Positions 51,200-59,419 of a stretch of DNA of 64,000 bases are shown one piece after another. Each line of letters opens with the position of its first letter. Position 1 is the first letter of the stretch. Source of the stretch: Falsibacillus pallidus (GTDB lineage: Bacteria; Bacillota; Bacilli; Bacillales; DSM-25281); contig NZ_QQAY01000002.1 in the NCBI RefSeq assembly GCF_003350505.1, positions 242,181 to 306,180 on the forward strand, read 5' to 3'. Below the pieces are notes generated by a model. The model was given only the letters and a program-made list of their open reading frames with translations. It had not been told where the DNA came from and ran no database searches. A program made the translations under genes and the position numbers.

Positions 51200-52390
51200 A
51201 TGAAGAAAAAACTTTTATTTGTAATTGAATCTTTGGATTGTGCAGGCGCAGAAAAGAGTCTTGTTACATTATTATCTTTATTAGATTATACAAGATTTGA
51301 AGTGGATTTAATGCTTTTCGCACATGGGGAAATGCTTGAAAAACTTGTTCCCGAAGATGTGACGATATTAAAGCCATTGAGTTACTTGACATTTGCCAAA
51401 TTAAATATGAAATCTGCATTTTTACAATCTTTAAAACTAAAAAATTTTGATTATTTGAAGGCGAGATTAAAGTATTCATGGGCAATTAGAAAGAAGAAAT
51501 GCGGGAATATAAAAAAAGCTCGATTATTTTGGAAGAATATATCTTCTGTCATTGAAGATAGTCCCAAAACATATGATATTGCGATAAGTTATTCGCAAGG
51601 AGTTCCAACATTTTATGTAGCTGAAAAAGTTAAAGCTGAAAAGAAGTATGCGTGGGTGAACACAAGTTATAAGCTTGAGGACAAAGAAAAAATATTCCAA
51701 AAAAATTTTTATCAAGTTTTCACAAAAATTATTGCTGTATCTGATACTGCAAAGAATATTTTTTTAAAAGTCTATCCTGAATTTTCCCCTAAAATTAATG
51801 TGATCTATGATATTAATGATTTTGAATTAATATCAAAAATGTCATATTTAGGTAAATCTTTTGAGGGTAACTTTAGTGGTAATAAAATACTAACAATTGG
51901 AAGATTGAGCGAAGGTAAAGGATATGATATTGCTCTTGAGGCTTGTAAAAAATTAAAGAATTATGGAATTGATTTTAAATGGTATGTACTGGGAAAGGGG
52001 CCTCTAGAAAACCAAATTAAAAATTACATTAAAGATAATGATTTAGAAAGTCATTTTATATTAATAGGTGTAGAAGCGAATCCTTACTCTAAAATAAAAA
52101 ATTCGGATATTTATGTTCAAACTTCTAAATTTGAAGGTTTCGGGCTGGCAATAGCAGAAGCTAGAATGTTAAATGTTCCTGTAGTTACTACAAACTTTGA
52201 CTCGGTATATAATCAAATGATTAATGGGAAAAATGGCCTCGTAGTTGAAATGAATTCAGAAGCCGTATTTCAAGGGATTCTAAAACTTATACAAAATCAA
52301 TCATTAAAGAAGGAAATTATTGATTACCTTAAGAATGAAAAAAAAGGAAATTTAGAGGAACTAGATAAATTTTATCAATTAATTGGATGA
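51200..52390 (+). CDS. Glycosyltransferase family 4
   Basis: This 396-residue GT-B enzyme has KLLFVIESLDCAGAEKSLVT at the start, TIGRLSEGKGYDIALEACKK in the donor domain and DIYVQTSKFEGFGLAIAEAR at the end. It is the second member of the AEKSL-type trio in this module and is strongly AT-rich at DNA level. GAGGTG lies ~8 nt upstream of the ATG. It lies between the CDP-glycerol genes and the third enzyme of the trio. Donor and acceptor are unknown. Confidence 0.85.
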   Translation: MKKKLLFVIESLDCAGAEKSLVTLLSLLDYTRFEVDLMLFAHGEMLEKLVPEDVTILKPLSYLTFAKLNMKSAFLQSLKLKNFDYLKARLKYSWAIRKKKCGNIKKARLFWKNISSVIEDSPKTYDIAISYSQGVPTFYVAEKVKAEKKYAWVNTSYKLEDKEKIFQKNFYQVFTKIIAVSDTAKNIFLKVYPEFSPKINVIYDINDFELISKMSYLGKSFEGNFSGNKILTIGRLSEGKGYDIALEACKKLKNYGIDFKWYVLGKGPLENQIKNYIKDNDLESHFILIGVEANPYSKIKNSDIYVQTSKFEGFGLAIAEARMLNVPVVTTNFDSVYNQMINGKNGLVVEMNSEAVFQGILKLIQNQSLKKEIIDYLKNEKKGNLEELDKFYQLIG

Positions 52391-52414
52391 CTTAGTTTAG
52401 GAAGTGATAAGGCA

Positions 52415-53593
52415 ATGAAGCAAAAGGTTTTATTCATGATCATTAATATGAATATTGGTGGGACAGAAAAAGCTCTTCTTAATCTGCTTGAAGAATTTCC
52501 TGAAAATAAATTTGAAGTGACAATTTTAATGTTAGAGAAGAATGGAGGTTTTTTAAGTTATATTCCAGAATACGTAAAAATAGAGGTGCTAGATAGTTAT
52601 CAGGAAATTAAACCATTTTTAAATCTGCCTCCACAAACTATCGTAAAGTTACTAATAAATAAAGGAAGATTCTTAAAGTTATTAAATTGGCTACCAAGAT
52701 ACTTAGTTTTAAAATTATTTAATGATCCAACTATTTTGTTTAAGTGGCTGCTAAAGGAAAAAAGAAAATTACCAACTGAATTTGATGTTGCTGTCGCTTA
52801 TGCAGGTCCTATGGATTTCATAAGTTTTTTTATTGGCAAAAAAGTTAATGCAAAGAGAAAATATCAATGGATCCATTTTGATGTAACGAAAATTGGATTC
52901 AATAAATTCTTTGCTGCTAAGATTTATAAACAATTTACAAAGATATTCACTGTTTCTGAAGAAGGGAAAAACAAATTAAGTAATTTAATTCCAAATTCAT
53001 TAGGAAAGATAGACGTTTTCCACAATGTCATCCATGTAGATGCCATTACTAAAATGGCAGAGGAAGATAAAGGATATCAGGACGATTTCAAAGGGACTCG
53101 CATTCTGACAGTTGGAAGATTAAGCAAAGAAAAAGGTCAAGATATGGCTATCAAAGCACTTGGAGAATTAATTAAAGAAGGGTATAACCTTCGTTGGTAT
53201 TGTATTGGGGAAGGAAACGCCAGAAAGGATTATGAGGAACAAATTAAGAAATTGGGATTGGAAAATGAATTTATTCTTTTGGGTTCTAAGGCAAATCCTT
53301 ATCCATATATGAAGGACTGCGATTTATATGTTCAACCATCTAGGCACGAAGGATTTTGTATAACACTTGCAGAAGCAAAAGTATTTAATAAACCAATAAT
53401 TTGCACTACTTTTACAGGTGCTAAGGAGCAAATTATCCATAATTACACCGGCTTATTGGTTAATAATTATTATGATCTTTACAATGCAATAAAAAATCTA
53501 ATGCAAAATAAAACATTAATGGAAAAGTATGAACACAATTTAAAACAAGAAAAGAAAAATAAAACATATGAAATAGAATTAAGGATATTCTGA
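52415..53593 (+). CDS. Glycosyltransferase family 4
   Basis: This 392-residue GT-B enzyme has VLFMIINMNIGGTEKALLNL, TVGRLSKEKGQDMAIKALGE and DLYVQPSRHEGFCITLAEAK. It is the third member of the trio with 47334 and 51200, and the closest in the SKANPYPYMKDCDLY donor segment to 47334. AGGAAG lies upstream of the ATG. It directly precedes the flippase gene. The three copies suggest expansion within one polymer pathway rather than three separate ones. Confidence 0.85.
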   Translation: MKQKVLFMIINMNIGGTEKALLNLLEEFPENKFEVTILMLEKNGGFLSYIPEYVKIEVLDSYQEIKPFLNLPPQTIVKLLINKGRFLKLLNWLPRYLVLKLFNDPTILFKWLLKEKRKLPTEFDVAVAYAGPMDFISFFIGKKVNAKRKYQWIHFDVTKIGFNKFFAAKIYKQFTKIFTVSEEGKNKLSNLIPNSLGKIDVFHNVIHVDAITKMAEEDKGYQDDFKGTRILTVGRLSKEKGQDMAIKALGELIKEGYNLRWYCIGEGNARKDYEEQIKKLGLENEFILLGSKANPYPYMKDCDLYVQPSRHEGFCITLAEAKVFNKPIICTTFTGAKEQIIHNYTGLLVNNYYDLYNAIKNLMQNKTLMEKYEHNLKQEKKNKTYEIELRIF

Positions 53594-53643
53594 ATGGTTA
53601 GAAAATTAATATAAGTACAAAAATATCAAGAAAAGGAAATTAT

Positions 53644-55188
53644 ATGAGAACAAAATATTCAATAAAAAATGTATCTATAGGTGTATTTTCTCAGATTATC
53701 ATTGCATTATTAGGTTTTATTTCTAGAAAAGTTTTTTTAGACAGCTTAGGAACAGAATATCTAGGTGTGAATGGTTTAATGACTAATGTTTTAGCAGCAA
53801 TGGTGTTAATTGAAAGTGGAATTGGAACGAGTATTGTTTATAACTTGTACAAACCGTTAGCAAATAATGATACAGAAAAAGTGACAGCTTTAGTACAAAT
53901 TTATAAAAAAGCATATTTTATCATTGCAGCATTATTGGGTTTGTTTAGTATGGGATTATATCCCTTATTAAATTATATAATGAAAGATGGTGAATCAATT
54001 TCTCACTTAAATATTATTTTTTTTATTTTTGTAATCAAAAACATAATTTCATATTTAAACGCCCACAAAATATCATTAATAAATGCCGATCAAAGAGGGT
54101 ATTTGATTGCGAGAGTGAATTTATTATTTCAAATGGGCACAATAATTTTAAGAATACTTATTTTAATTTTTACAAATGATTACATTTTATATTTATTAGT
54201 AGAATTAATTTTATTCACATTACAGAATATTATTAATGGAAAGATTGTATACAAGAGATATCCTTATTTGAATACTAAGAAAAAGTATATGATTGATCAT
54301 TCTACAAAACAAAATTTAAAAATAAATGTTAAGGCTATGTTTTTACACAGTATAGGTGGATATTTAGTTTTTGGAACTGATAATATTTTAATGTCATCAT
54401 TTGTTGGTTTGGCATCAGTTGGACTTTATTCTAACTACTCAATGATTACACAGCAGGTTGCTGCTTTACTAACCCCAATATTAGGAGGTATCGGGGCTAG
54501 TATTGGAAATTTGATTGCAACAGAAAATGCAGAAAAAAAATACTCTATTTTCAAAATATCTTTTTTTGTTAATTTTTGGCTATATTCATTGAGTGTAATC
54601 TTTCTTTATAATTTGCTGGAGCCTTTTATTAGTTGGTGGATAGGAAAAGATTATCTACTGGATAAATTAACCTTCATTTTTATATTAATTAATTTTTACT
54701 TACTTGGAATGCGATCAGCAATATCAACATTTAAAATTAAATCCGGATTATTTGTTCAAGATAAGTTTGCTCCTGTTATTGAAGGGGCGATTAATCTAGG
54801 CGCATCCTTGATTTTAATGAAATATTTTGGATTAGCAGGAATTTTTATTGGTACTACAATAAGTACAATACTTACCGTACTATGGACACAACCGTTCATA
54901 GTATATAAGTTAGTATTTCAAAAATCAGTTTTGAGGTATTTTTATTTATATGGATTTTATGCAATGCTCACATTCTTAGGATGTATATTATCTCAAAAAC
55001 TCTGTGGAATACTAGTAGAGGGTGATACATTTATTTCACTACTACAAAAAGGTTTGATTTGCCTCTTTGTTCCAAACATAGTATATGTCATTCTTTTCTT
55101 AAAAACAAAAGAATATAGATATATTTATAATACAGTTCTATCGAACTTAGTTTTCTTCAACAAAAAGAAACAATTTAAAGAAGTATAA
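53644..55188 (+). CDS. Polysaccharide flippase (Wzx/MOP)
   Basis: This 514-residue membrane protein with about 14 hydrophobic segments is of the multidrug/oligosaccharidyl-lipid/polysaccharide superfamily. The first helix region reads NVSIGVFSQIIIALLGFISR, with RGYLIARVNLLFQMG and NILMSSFVGLASVGLYSNYS later. It is the only flippase in the window, so it must move the lipid-linked repeat unit of this cluster; B. subtilis uses EpsK for this. AAAGGAAA lies upstream of the ATG. It is strongly AT-rich. Confidence 0.9.
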   Translation: MRTKYSIKNVSIGVFSQIIIALLGFISRKVFLDSLGTEYLGVNGLMTNVLAAMVLIESGIGTSIVYNLYKPLANNDTEKVTALVQIYKKAYFIIAALLGLFSMGLYPLLNYIMKDGESISHLNIIFFIFVIKNIISYLNAHKISLINADQRGYLIARVNLLFQMGTIILRILILIFTNDYILYLLVELILFTLQNIINGKIVYKRYPYLNTKKKYMIDHSTKQNLKINVKAMFLHSIGGYLVFGTDNILMSSFVGLASVGLYSNYSMITQQVAALLTPILGGIGASIGNLIATENAEKKYSIFKISFFVNFWLYSLSVIFLYNLLEPFISWWIGKDYLLDKLTFIFILINFYLLGMRSAISTFKIKSGLFVQDKFAPVIEGAINLGASLILMKYFGLAGIFIGTTISTILTVLWTQPFIVYKLVFQKSVLRYFYLYGFYAMLTFLGCILSQKLCGILVEGDTFISLLQKGLICLFVPNIVYVILFLKTKEYRYIYNTVLSNLVFFNKKKQFKEV

Positions 55189-55386
55189 CAAAGTTTTTTA
55201 TTTATACCTTGGAAAGAAAATTGTCAAGGTCGAAACAAATAAGAAAATGGACGGAATAGAGACCAAAAAAATAACAATATTATTTCACCTCCATTCGTGA
55301 GAGACATATTATATAGAAATGAATTTTTAAATGAAAATAAAATTTCATTTTGTACAGGCTTAAAGCAACAAATACGAGGTGAAATA

Positions 55387-57711
55387 ATGGATAAAATAAG
55401 TGGGACAGAAAATATTTCGGATTTACAAGTATTATATTTAGATGGAACATCAGTTGGTTTAAACTTTAAAAACAAGATAGAAGCTTCTTCTATATTTATT
55501 CAGCAATCAGAAAATAATGGACTTACCTGGGAAAATTCAGTTTTAGAAACCGAATTAACCCCCTATTCAAGCGATGCGAAAGTCATTGGACTAAAAGAAA
55601 ATACAATATATTATTTCAGATTAGTTACCATTTCAAATGTAGTTGAAACAATTACAGAAGACCCCTATATTTACAATCTTGAACTCACTAAATGGGGTGT
55701 GTTTAATGATGGAACTCATCCTATTGAAACCACAAAGGGAATTAATGATGCTTTAACATGGGCTCAAAAGAATAAGAAAAAAACTTTTAAAGTTCCTTCC
55801 GGTGTTTACTTGATAAAAAAAGGTGAACCGAATGATCCAGAATCAAGAATAAATATGGTAAGTGATATTACATTTGAATTAGACGCGAATACAGTTTTAG
55901 AAAAGGAATCAAATGATAAAGAAGGATATGAACTACTTTATATTGGTCCTGGGATAAATAACGTCAAATTACAAGGAGGAACATATAGGGGAGACAGACT
56001 TACACACGACTATACTAAAAGGGATACGCCATATTCTTCCGGTACTCATGAAAGTGGATATGGAATACTTTCACAAGGAGCTCAGAATTTAATAATTGAG
56101 AATGTTAAATCGGAATATTTCACTGGTGATGGATTGTGCATAGGTGGTAAAGCGACTGGCATAAGGTCAATCACGACTTCCGATTTAGAATTAGGGTCTT
56201 TAGATTTAACAGGTAATAAAGTTGTAGACCCCTTAAAAACAAGATTAAAATCCCCTGTTTATTTGACCAACGATATATTTAAATCACAAAAAACATTTGT
56301 TTTTGATCATGTGCAAAACATTAGCTTAGATACTACATTTGATGTATATTTTTTTAATTCGTCAAACGTCTTTTTAAATACTATTAATAACCAATATTTA
56401 ATAAAAAGTTTTGTGCCAATTCCAGATGATGCCTATTATTTTTACGTAGTTTTCCATTCTTCCAATCTAAACAATGTTAGGTTAGAAATATGGAGCAAAG
56501 TAATTTCAAAAAATGTTACAGTAAACAATTCTGACTTTTCCTTTAATCGAAGACAAGGAATAACAGTTGGAGGGGCCGAAAATGTTACCATTTCAAACAA
56601 TTTACTACATGATATCAATGGTACAGCCCCGCAATCGGGAATAGACGTTGAGGCTGGATTTTTCCCCAATAATAATATAAATATTAACAATAATCATTTT
56701 TATAATAATAAAGGGTACGATCTCATTCTTTTTGATGGAAGTAATGCAACAATTGAAAAAAATATCTTTGAATCAAAAGCCATTGGTCTTGCAATATCTA
56801 AACCATTTAGCGGTGTAAATGTATTAAATAACGGTTTTACAAATGCTGATATAACTATACTGGGTAAAAATGTGGTTTTTTCAAACAACACCATAAGTTA
56901 TTCTCAGATAAATGTAACAGGTTATGACATTGAAATATCTGATACACTACTGACAGATGTTAAAATGACTCTAGATAGTAATATCCCTAATGGAATAAAA
57001 ATATTTAACCTTACTCTTAAGTTTAATGGAATACCTAATACGGGTTTGTATTTAGGGAACGAAATGATGGAATTTAGAAACATTCACATGATTGGAAAAA
57101 CTGAAGGTAGAAATTTGAGTGGACTTGGATCTAGTAAAAATGTTTATGAAAACTTTGTTATAGAAGGATATAATGTGAAATACGGATTTTCATTACCATT
57201 AGGAACCTACAATAATTGTTCATTTATATCCACTGAAAATGAAAATACTCCAATTAAAATTGATCAATCTGGATCTTATATTTTAAATGATTGCATTTTC
57301 GAAAATAATATTAAATCTTTGCAAATTGAAAATACTTCAGAAATATTCAATGTGGAAATAAATAACTCTACATTTAAAATAAAAAATAATATTAGTTATG
57401 GAGTTATATTTGTGAAATCTGCAAAAAAATTAAATATTTCAGGAAATACGTTCTATATGAAGAATCTTACTAATGGATCGACCCCAGTATTAAAAATAGG
57501 TCCATATGGATTTAGTAAGCCGTCACAAATATTTGAGGTTTCAATCATAGGAAACGAAATTTATACTAATATAGTAGCAATAGGCATAGATACCTCAAAT
57601 GCTGGAACTGACGCACCACCATATCTCATCCAAGACAACACCTTATATAATGCAAAATTAAAGCTGACACTGAAGGACATGAACATTAACAATAAAGAGC
57701 TGACGAATTAA
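55387..57711 (+). CDS. Right-handed beta-helix protein, fibronectin-like N-domain
   Basis: The ~774-residue product has an N-terminal ~90 residues like a fibronectin type III strand set (VLYLDGTSVGLNFKNKIEAS), then a pectate-lyase-like beta-helix beginning at TKGINDALTWAQKNKKKTFK with many Asn-ladder rungs (NVTISNNLLHDI, INNNHFYNNKGYDLILFDGS). Such helices cleave or bind polysaccharide. No signal peptide is visible, so export by a standard Sec route is not evident; this is odd. ATG 55387 has GAGGTG 5 nt upstream, against a frame beginning 30 codons earlier. It closes the eps unit before a strong terminator. Confidence 0.8.
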   Translation: MDKISGTENISDLQVLYLDGTSVGLNFKNKIEASSIFIQQSENNGLTWENSVLETELTPYSSDAKVIGLKENTIYYFRLVTISNVVETITEDPYIYNLELTKWGVFNDGTHPIETTKGINDALTWAQKNKKKTFKVPSGVYLIKKGEPNDPESRINMVSDITFELDANTVLEKESNDKEGYELLYIGPGINNVKLQGGTYRGDRLTHDYTKRDTPYSSGTHESGYGILSQGAQNLIIENVKSEYFTGDGLCIGGKATGIRSITTSDLELGSLDLTGNKVVDPLKTRLKSPVYLTNDIFKSQKTFVFDHVQNISLDTTFDVYFFNSSNVFLNTINNQYLIKSFVPIPDDAYYFYVVFHSSNLNNVRLEIWSKVISKNVTVNNSDFSFNRRQGITVGGAENVTISNNLLHDINGTAPQSGIDVEAGFFPNNNININNNHFYNNKGYDLILFDGSNATIEKNIFESKAIGLAISKPFSGVNVLNNGFTNADITILGKNVVFSNNTISYSQINVTGYDIEISDTLLTDVKMTLDSNIPNGIKIFNLTLKFNGIPNTGLYLGNEMMEFRNIHMIGKTEGRNLSGLGSSKNVYENFVIEGYNVKYGFSLPLGTYNNCSFISTENENTPIKIDQSGSYILNDCIFENNIKSLQIENTSEIFNVEINNSTFKIKNNISYGVIFVKSAKKLNISGNTFYMKNLTNGSTPVLKIGPYGFSKPSQIFEVSIIGNEIYTNIVAIGIDTSNAGTDAPPYLIQDNTLYNAKLKLTLKDMNINNKELTN

Positions 57712-57753
57712 AATGCAGGAAGCCACTAAACTATTAGTGGCTTCCTGCATTTT
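57710..57753 (+). terminator. Strong terminator closing the eps cluster
   Basis: A 20-bp perfect stem (57710-57729 and 57734-57753) with a 4-nt loop; T residues end the stem. It starts at the stop of the beta-helix gene. Confidence 0.92.
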
Positions 57754-57793
57754 AATTAATACTTTTTCCATTCTTTGCAAAGGAGAGATTCCC

Positions 57794-58510
57794 ATGAAAA
57801 TTGCACTACTATCTGACATACACGGAAATGCAATAGCTTTAAAGTCTGTCATAAAGGATATCAAATCAAGAGAAATAGAACAAATATGTGTATTAGGAGA
57901 CATTTGTTTTAGAGGACCTGAACCCCAAAGGTCATTAGATTTGGTCCGTTCCTTAGATGCAAATGTTATAAAAGGAAATGCAGATGAATGGATAATTAGA
58001 GGCATTAAAGATGGAGAGGTGCCTGAAACTGTTTTTAATTGTATGGCAGAGGAAAGGGAATGGACAGTTAATCAATTAGATGAAGAATCTATTAAGTATT
58101 TATGCGGATTATCTAATGAAATAAGAATGGAGGTAGGCAGTTTAAAAATTCTAATGTTCCATGCAACTCCTGATAGTTTATTTGAAGTGATATTACCAGA
58201 TGCCAGCGACACTTTAATGTTAGAAAAAATGATGAAGGATGATTCGAATATTTATATTTATTCTCATATACATAAACCGTTTATTCGTTTTATTAATGGG
58301 AAATGCGTAATGAATACGGGAAGTGTAGGGATGCCATTTGATGGCAGAAATGAATCTTCCTACATTATTTTAGAAATTAATCAAGACTCGTTTCACTCTA
58401 CCATTGTTCGAGTGAAGTACGATGTAGAACATGCGATTCAACAGTACGAAAAATCGAATTATCCTAATAAAGAACAAATGATTTCAATTTTAAAAACTGG
58501 TCGTGTTTAA
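57794..58510 (+). CDS. Metallophosphoesterase (calcineurin-like)
   Basis: This ~238-residue phosphoesterase has all five metal motifs: ALLSDIHGNAIAL, VLGDICFRGPEP, VIKGNADEW, MFHATPDSL and IYSHIHKPF, with MNTGSVGMPFDGR close behind. It belongs to the YfcE/MJ0936-like small phosphodiesterase group acting on cyclic nucleotides or small esters; the natural substrate is unknown. ATG 57794 has AAAGGAGAG 8 nt upstream; the frame that extends through the terminator is not used. It lies between the eps cluster and the second RiPP-like cluster and may be independent of both. Confidence 0.87.
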   Translation: MKIALLSDIHGNAIALKSVIKDIKSREIEQICVLGDICFRGPEPQRSLDLVRSLDANVIKGNADEWIIRGIKDGEVPETVFNCMAEEREWTVNQLDEESIKYLCGLSNEIRMEVGSLKILMFHATPDSLFEVILPDASDTLMLEKMMKDDSNIYIYSHIHKPFIRFINGKCVMNTGSVGMPFDGRNESSYIILEINQDSFHSTIVRVKYDVEHAIQQYEKSNYPNKEQMISILKTGRV

Positions 58511-58556
58511 TGTAATAAATCATAAAATGTATAAAGAACACAAGCCCGCTAAAAAA

Positions 58557-58971
58557 ATGAAGTACATGATCCGAATCTTACCAATTCTGTATATGCATTC
58601 ATCTGGCTCCAATCAAGTTGTTTCAATCCAACTTCTGTGCAAGAGCTTTCTCCATATATGAGCAAGAATCTGATTGTCTTGATCGGGAATATAATTCGTA
58701 CTAGCACATCTGATTGAATTAGGGGTTCTTTATTTTCTACTGATTCTTGGTTTTCTTTCATTTATCCAGAGACTTAACCTCAAAAAGGAGGTGATCGCCC
58801 TTGGCGTAGCGATCCTATATGGTTTAACAGATGAGCTTCATCAGGTTCCGTTCGTTTTCGCTTGTTGATTTGGTTAAGGACGTTTTGGGGATTTTCATTG
58901 TTTGGTATCTATTTCGGCGTTCGTATTTCAGGAAAAGACCTTCCGAGACAGGGCTTTTCTTTACAAAATAA
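58557..58971 (+). pseudogene. VanZ-like gene broken by frameshifts
   Basis: Pieces in different frames line up into one VanZ-type membrane protein. ATG 58557 opens MKYMIRILPILYM. A one-base loss then leads into FIWLQSSCFNPTSVQELSPY and NLIVLIGNIIR. A second shift leads into LAHLIELGVLYFLLILGFLS and AILYGLTDELHQ, and a third into RSFSLVDLVKDVLGIFIVWY, ending at TAA 58969. DELHQ and the following SxxDLxxD are VanZ hallmarks. VanZ confers teicoplanin tolerance in enterococci; chromosomal homologues have other roles. With at least three frameshifts it cannot make a normal protein. It fills most of the gap between 58510 and 59012. Confidence 0.72.
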
Positions 58972-59013
58972 AAGATATTCAACATGAATTAAAGAGATTT
59001 CTGTCGAAAAAAT

Positions 59014-59046
59014 GTTCTTTAAAATGAACGAAAAGTGCTTTATAAT
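59014..59046 (+). promoter_or_regulatory. Promoter with SinR-type operator, copy 6
   Basis: GTTCTTTAAAATGAAC (59014-59029, one mismatch from GTTCT-N6-AGAAC) covers a weak -35 (TTTAAA, 59018-59023). That -35 sits 17 nt before a perfect TATAAT (59041-59046). It would control the second RiPP-like cluster. Confidence 0.62.
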
Positions 59047-59085
59047 TAAAATAAGTAATTTATTCAAAAAATTTTTATTTATTTT

Positions 59086-59101
59086 GTTCTATATAAAGAA
59101 C
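59086..59101. promoter_or_regulatory. SinR-type operator, copy 7
   Basis: GTTCTATATAAAGAAC, form GTTCT-N6-AGAAC, lies in the leader 6 nt before the GAGGTG of the precursor gene. The arrangement mirrors copy 2 at the lasso cluster. Confidence 0.68.
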
Positions 59102-59119
59102 AAAAAAGAGGTGAACATA

Positions 59120-59335
59120 TTGAGTAATGCTTGTTTGTATTCAAAACCAAAGGTAGTGGTTCACCAGCCCATCCGATTCGAGACGGCTCAAAGCTGGAAT
59201 AAAGGGCATGGGAATCTGGATCATCCAGGTAAGGGAAATGGTGGCACCAATTATCCTAACGATCCCTATACTGGCCCGCATAATGGAAATGGCGGAGGCA
59301 ATGGCAACGGAAAAGGGAATGGAGACAAGCCATAA
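59120..59335 (+). CDS. Putative RiPP precursor, Gly/Asn-rich, 71 aa
   Basis: A TTG start with AAAGAGGTG upstream gives a 71-residue peptide. The N-terminal leader-like part has LYSKPKVVVHQPI, that is Y7-x2-P10-x-V12, the motif that lasso RRE proteins recognise, followed by RFETAQSW. The C-terminal ~43 residues are built of Gly, Asn, Lys and Pro (NGNGGGNGNGKGNGDKP at the end). Hydroxyl residues there are only Thr43, Tyr45, Tyr50 and Thr51. It is read as the substrate of the kinase, RRE and peptidase encoded downstream. No Cys lies in the core, and no cyclase is near, so it is unlikely to be a lasso peptide. A longer frame starting at 59012 runs through the promoter and is rejected. Confidence 0.68.
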   Translation: MSNACLYSKPKVVVHQPIRFETAQSWNKGHGNLDHPGKGNGGTNYPNDPYTGPHNGNGGGNGNGKGNGDKP

Positions 59336-59350
59336 TTAAATTGTGATTGT

Positions 59351-59382
59351 GCCAGAGCCGATGTTTGATCATTGGCTTTGGC
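59351..59382 (+). other. Hairpin after the RiPP precursor gene
   Basis: GCCAGAGCCGATG (59351-59363) pairs with CATTGGCTTTGGC (59370-59382), with G-U pairs, over a 6-nt loop. Only a short T-run follows, so it may attenuate transcription or protect the precursor mRNA 3' end. Confidence 0.55.
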
Positions 59383-59419
59383 TCTTAAAAAGGAAGCTGT
59401 TTGCTAAAGGGGAGAAACC

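Noticed and set aside
55387..57711. Prophage tailspike and prophage remnant
   Set aside because: The beta-helix resembles tailspikes, but no phage structural, integrase or lysis genes are near; the context is polysaccharide synthesis.
58549..58761. 70-codon minus-strand frame
   Set aside because: It is antisense to the VanZ-like remnant and has no ribosome site or family similarity.
59012..59119. Upstream start for the second RiPP precursor
   Set aside because: It lies across the promoter and both operators, and the TTG at 59120 has the ribosome site.
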